From positions 1 through 8,463 of the forward strand of contig JAEOST010000212.1 in NCBI GenBank assembly GCA_016840245.1: a DNA stretch of 8,463 nucleotides. Reading direction: 5' to 3'. Within the stretch, counting starts at the first letter, position 1. Each line of letters begins with the position of its first letter. The notes beneath the pieces were generated by a model, which ran no database searches, had not been told where the DNA came from, and was given only the letters and a program-made list of their open reading frames with translations. Source of the DNA: Candidatus Thorarchaeota archaeon (GTDB lineage Archaea > Asgardarchaeota > Thorarchaeia > Thorarchaeales > Thorarchaeaceae). Position numbers and translations under genes: made by a program. Positions 5,655 through 8,463 of this stretch are shown here, one piece after another.

Positions 5655-7271
5655 TCAATCATGCCTCAAAGCTGCATTAACTGGAGAAGCAGGGTCTCCA
5701 CGGTCGAGATAGGATAACGCTAGGACACTTGAGAGGAAGAGTGCTATCAGAATTAGAGAACCAGTATCTGTATCTCCGTCCACTAGAATAATGACTGTAT
5801 CACTTGTGTAATGACCACCATCATCATAGACAACGAGTGTGAGATTGGTGGTTCCAAATGGTGCTTCAACAATTGTATAGGATACTGTGGTTGAACGCCA
5901 GAATTTGTCATATTCAACCGTTCCTGAGTCAACCAAGATTCCGTTCACGTATATTAGGTAAGGAGCAGAAATAGTTCTCTTTGGACGAAAGTTATACCAA
6001 GCCTGCCAGGATACATCTACATTAACCCTGTAAGGAGCGTGTATATCCATTGGCGAGTCGAGGATAGGAGCAAGTCTAATACGCTCCATACGATAGACTC
6101 CATAGGCACCGGCCTCGGTGTTAGGAAAGCGCATCTCCCATACAATGTTACCGAGTTCATCCACCTCAACTAGGACAGCTCCAATGTTCTCATCATATTT
6201 CCAGTCAGTCCCGAATGTACCCAGCCTATTCCCGTTTGGGAGTCTGTCTGCATCTCCCCAGTAGGATGAGTAATACTCTGGTGGTGCGGTCCATGACCAT
6301 GAGTTGTTTGCAGTCATGGTCATCTCATCAATAGTAATCTCTAGAATCCGGGAGTTGTGACTATCTTGATCGGTCTGATTATGGAAATCGTTGTCAAATA
6401 AGATGAAAGTGTAATCGTTAATTGGCTCCACTGAGTGAGCATGATAGAATAGATTGGTCCTCTCGTCCCCATTCTGATCATATAGCGTAAAGTCGCCCCA
6501 TTCACCAAGTCCCCAAATCACTTCACCAGTCTTATGGTCAATCTTATAGAACGTGTTTTGATTTCGAGCGTTGTAATAGATCACGTCTTCATCAGGGTCA
6601 AAAAAAAGTGAGTTTCCATGTGTGATGTCATAAAAACTCGTAGTCTGCGCATGTATCGGACACCTCTGATAACGATTAATGAAACGTGTCGTATCAAGAG
6701 ACCATAACAGAGTACCATTCATACTGAATTCAGCTATTACATCAAAAGTAAACGGGATATCCTCGTGTATCTCAAATGTCTGTTGTAGGGTGAAGATTGA
6801 CTCATTGGAGTCGTTGTATTCATACTCATGATGTCCTGTGAATCCAAGATGTTCTACAGAACCGGTTTCAAGGTTCCAGAGCGTTGCTCCATCTGCACTG
6901 TCACAGAGAATTGTAGTTGAGTTCATCATCTCAACTGGGCTTGAAAGTGCTGGTATCTCTATTACAGGAGTGCCATTCATGGTCAATAGCACAATCGATC
7001 TGGCTAGTGTAGCCCATCTATCTGTAAGATTGATTCTAGCAAGATCGAAGAGGTTGTATCCATCGAACGCTGTGTCTGATGTGATTAGTTCTACTTCCGT
7101 TCCACCAAGTATAGGAATCTCTGTTTCTGTGTATTGGAAAGCTTGGATTTGAGCATCAGTGTTTAACTGCCCAGCAGTTACGAAGATTGGAATGAGCATA
7201 GACTCAGCTGTAAATAGAAGTAAGAGAAGAATTGACAACTGCTGTAGTCTGTTGGATCCAGAGTTCTGCAT
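5655..7271 (-). CDS. Arylsulfotransferase (ASST)-like membrane-anchored surface protein
   Basis: A 538-aa protein from ATG 7271 (GTG 7274 would add one residue); AGGGT stands about 9 bases upstream. Residues 10-32 form a hydrophobic signal/anchor and 503-521 a C-terminal membrane helix, so the bulk is extracellular. The middle is an ASST-type beta-propeller: THGNSLFFDP (217-226), ARNQNTFYKID.KTGEVIWGLG (235-256), YHAHS (276-280) and FILFDND (289-295). By comparison with E. coli ASST from memory, His218, Asn220 and Arg236 match the His356/Asn358/Arg374 active-site set with the same 18-residue spacing, and His279 is the best match for the sulfated His436. Residues about 405-500 look like an Ig-like beta domain. 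Many N-x-S/T sequons (e.g. 81, 117, 185, 298, 322, 476) suggest N-glycosylation. It is a diverged paralogue of the protein at 2-772, in inverted orientation. Phenol sulfate transfer is possible but unproven; a non-catalytic surface role is the alternative. Confidence 0.82.
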   Translation of the reverse strand: MQNSGSNRLQQLSILLLLLFTAESMLIPIFVTAGQLNTDAQIQAFQYTETEIPILGGTEVELITSDTAFDGYNLFDLARINLTDRWATLARSIVLLTMNGTPVIEIPALSSPVEMMNSTTILCDSADGATLWNLETGSVEHLGFTGHHEYEYNDSNESIFTLQQTFEIHEDIPFTFDVIAEFSMNGTLLWSLDTTRFINRYQRCPIHAQTTSFYDITHGNSLFFDPDEDVIYYNARNQNTFYKIDHKTGEVIWGLGEWGDFTLYDQNGDERTNLFYHAHSVEPINDYTFILFDNDFHNQTDQDSHNSRILEITIDEMTMTANNSWSWTAPPEYYSSYWGDADRLPNGNRLGTFGTDWKYDENIGAVLVEVDELGNIVWEMRFPNTEAGAYGVYRMERIRLAPILDSPMDIHAPYRVNVDVSWQAWYNFRPKRTISAPYLIYVNGILVDSGTVEYDKFWRSTTVSYTIVEAPFGTTNLTLVVYDDGGHYTSDTVIILVDGDTDTGSLILIALFLSSVLALSYLDRGDPASPVNAALRHD

Positions 7272-7384
7272 CACAAATAGACCCTGATTGAATCGTAGAT
7301 ATCAAACTTTCCTAATCGCGGTCTGTGTACTATTCGTTTATAGCGGATGATGTCATCCAGAATACAACGAGTCGGGAGAAGTGA
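7272..7384. promoter_or_regulatory. Divergent intergenic region between the ASST-like gene and pyruvate kinase
   Basis: A 113-base gap carrying both outward promoters. The plus-strand elements for pyruvate kinase are described separately. For the minus-strand ASST-like gene only a weak AT-rich TTTGATATC (about 7295-7303 on +) can be pointed to, which would give a very short leader. No RNA gene or coding frame was seen. Confidence 0.5.
7337..7378 (+). promoter_or_regulatory. Pyruvate kinase promoter: TATA box, operator-like palindrome, Shine-Dalgarno
   Basis: TTTATA at 7337-7342 is a good archaeal TATA core, predicting transcription start near 7365. Two bases downstream is the perfect 14-base inverted repeat GGATGA-TG-TCATCC (7345-7358), between the TATA box and the predicted start, a common site for archaeal repressors. 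GGGAG at 7374-7378 is 6 bases before the ATG at 7385. The elements are observed; the operator role is inference. Confidence 0.5.
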
Positions 7385-8463
7385 ATGCTAGTGAAGTTTG
7401 ATGAGACCCGAACTAAAATTGTCTGTACTTTAGGGCCAGCATCCCGGTCAAAGGATGTGGTTGCAGGGATGATTGACAAGGGTATGGATGTTGTCCGCCT
7501 CAATCTCTCACACGCAGACCATCCAACAGCAAAGAAAGACTTCGAAACGGTTCGTTCAGCTGATGACTGCGTACCTGTTCTCTTTGACCTTCAAGGACCC
7601 AAGATTCGAATTGGTAAGATGAAGGAACCAGTTAGATTGAGAACCGGTGATGAGTTCATAATCTCAACTGAAGACTTTGTAGGTGACGAAACTAGAGTAT
7701 CGATATCTCATAAAGAGACTCCACAGGATGTTTCTCCTGGATCTATTATAGCAATAAATGACGGGATAGTCAGATTGAAGGTGAAGGAGATCAAGGGAGA
7801 AGAGGTCATTACTGAGGTGTTACATGGAGGCCCAATCTCTAGTAGGAAAGGTGTCAACATTCCAGGTATTCGTCTCTCGTGTGGAATCCCAACAGAAAAG
7901 GACCTCAATGATCTTGACCTCGCTGTCGAACTCGAACCGGATTTCATTGCGCTCTCATTCGTTGTAGATGAATATGATATCATCAGGGTCAAGGATATCT
8001 TGGAGGGAAATGGCCTCACCGATGTCTATATTGTGAGTAAGATAGAACACACGTTGGCCATACAGAACTATGACAGGATACTCAAAGAGTCACGCGCGGT
8101 CATGATAGCAAGAGGAGACCTCGGCATAGAGGTTCCAATAGAGGATGTACCAATTCTTCAGAGAGACCTAATTCATAAGGCAAACATCTGGGCGCGACCA
8201 ACCATCGTAGCTACTCATATGCTTGAGTCGATGACACATGAGAGTGTACCTACTCGAGCAGAGGTAAGTGATGTTGCGCACGCAGTACTGGACCGAACAG
8301 ATGCAGTGATGCTTAGTGCGGAAACTGCGGTGGGTCACGATCCTGTTGCTGCTGTAGAGATGATGAATAAGATTGCCCAGAATGCTGAGCAGAGAATAAC
8401 AAGAGTGAGTCCAATAGATCTGATCTCACCAAGTAAATTGATTGTGGAACTGGTTGCAACCCA
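7385..8463 (+). CDS. pyk: Pyruvate kinase, N-terminal part (3' end outside window)
   Basis: The frame is open from ATG 7385 to the right edge (359 codons), so about three quarters of a typical 450-480 aa enzyme is visible. It transfers phosphate from phosphoenolpyruvate to ADP, giving pyruvate and ATP. Motifs in order: TKIVCTLGPAS (10-20), RLNLSH with Arg38, Asn40, Ser42 (38-43), LFDLQGPKIR (66-75), the flexible B domain to about 157, GVNIPG (156-161), DFIALSFV (186-193), the catalytic Lys219 and metal ligand Glu221 in SKIEH, ARGDLG (242-247) with Asp245, and VATHMLESM (275-283) with Thr277, then PTRAEVSDVAHAVLD and TDAVMLSAETA. His278 replaces the usual Gln. The C-terminal domain, which carries allosteric sites, lies mostly outside. 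GTG 7391 is a possible alternative start, but the GGGAG spacing favours 7385. It has its own promoter, divergent from the ASST-like gene, and completes the lower-glycolysis set with apgM and eno. Confidence 0.96.
   Translation, partial: MLVKFDETRTKIVCTLGPASRSKDVVAGMIDKGMDVVRLNLSHADHPTAKKDFETVRSADDCVPVLFDLQGPKIRIGKMKEPVRLRTGDEFIISTEDFVGDETRVSISHKETPQDVSPGSIIAINDGIVRLKVKEIKGEEVITEVLHGGPISSRKGVNIPGIRLSCGIPTEKDLNDLDLAVELEPDFIALSFVVDEYDIIRVKDILEGNGLTDVYIVSKIEHTLAIQNYDRILKESRAVMIARGDLGIEVPIEDVPILQRDLIHKANIWARPTIVATHMLESMTHESVPTRAEVSDVAHAVLDRTDAVMLSAETAVGHDPVAAVEMMNKIAQNAEQRITRVSPIDLISPSKLIVELVAT

Noticed and set aside
1918..7358. A common operator shared by the three promoter palindromes
   Set aside because: The arms (TATGCC, AGTAG, GGATGA) have no sequence in common, and each palindrome is short enough to occur by chance in about 120 bases.
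7708..8019. 103-codon minus-strand frame inside pyruvate kinase
   Set aside because: Antisense shadow of a strongly conserved coding region.
1..8463. tRNA, rRNA, CRISPR array, insertion sequence or defence system
   Set aside because: All intergenic gaps are under 125 bases and hold no cloverleaf, spaced repeats or transposase-like frame; every large frame belongs to a recognised family.

Overview
This window looks like a gene-dense piece of an archaeal chromosome. The main evidence is an archaeal-type cofactor-independent phosphoglycerate mutase (ApgM family, about 410 aa), TTTATA-like boxes at the right distance from Shine-Dalgarno-bearing starts, and two secreted proteins held by a single C-terminal membrane helix with a short charged tail. 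Base composition is moderate. The overall style (C-terminally anchored arylsulfotransferase-like surface proteins, mid-GC, short intergenic gaps) reminds me of Asgard archaea such as Thorarchaeota. That is an impression, and no marker gene here proves it.

Layout from left to right: (1) the 3' part of an arylsulfotransferase (ASST)-like surface protein on + (2-772); (2) a type III polyketide synthase on - (774-1889), ending 1 base from it; (3) apgM on - (2013-3254); (4) enolase on - (3258-4571), 3 bases upstream of apgM and clearly co-transcribed with it; (5) a divergent promoter region; (6) an NAD-dependent sugar epimerase/dehydratase on + (4689-5648); (7) a complete second ASST-like surface protein on - (5655-7271), ending 6 bases from the epimerase; (8) a second divergent promoter region; (9) pyruvate kinase on + (7385 to beyond the right edge). 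No rRNA, tRNA, CRISPR, insertion sequence or gene-free stretch over 300 bases was seen.

Two themes emerge. ApgM, enolase and pyruvate kinase are the three consecutive steps from 3-phosphoglycerate to pyruvate, so this is a lower-glycolysis neighbourhood. Inserted in it is an accessory set: two related ASST-like proteins in inverted orientation, a type III polyketide synthase, and a nucleotide-sugar epimerase. Type III polyketide synthases make phenolic or pyrone products, and true ASSTs move sulfate between phenolic molecules. In caprazamycin biosynthesis a type III synthase and an ASST are known to work together, with the polyketide acting as a sulfate carrier. The side-by-side arrangement here makes an archaeal version of such a pathway the most interesting hypothesis in the window. 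It is an inference from gene families and adjacency only.

Small-scale structure is also notable. Short palindromes lie just downstream of, or overlapping, the predicted TATA boxes of the enolase, pyruvate kinase and polyketide synthase genes. A small hairpin sits between the Shine-Dalgarno and start of apgM, around the enolase stop codon. One TTTATA element between enolase and the epimerase can be read in both directions.
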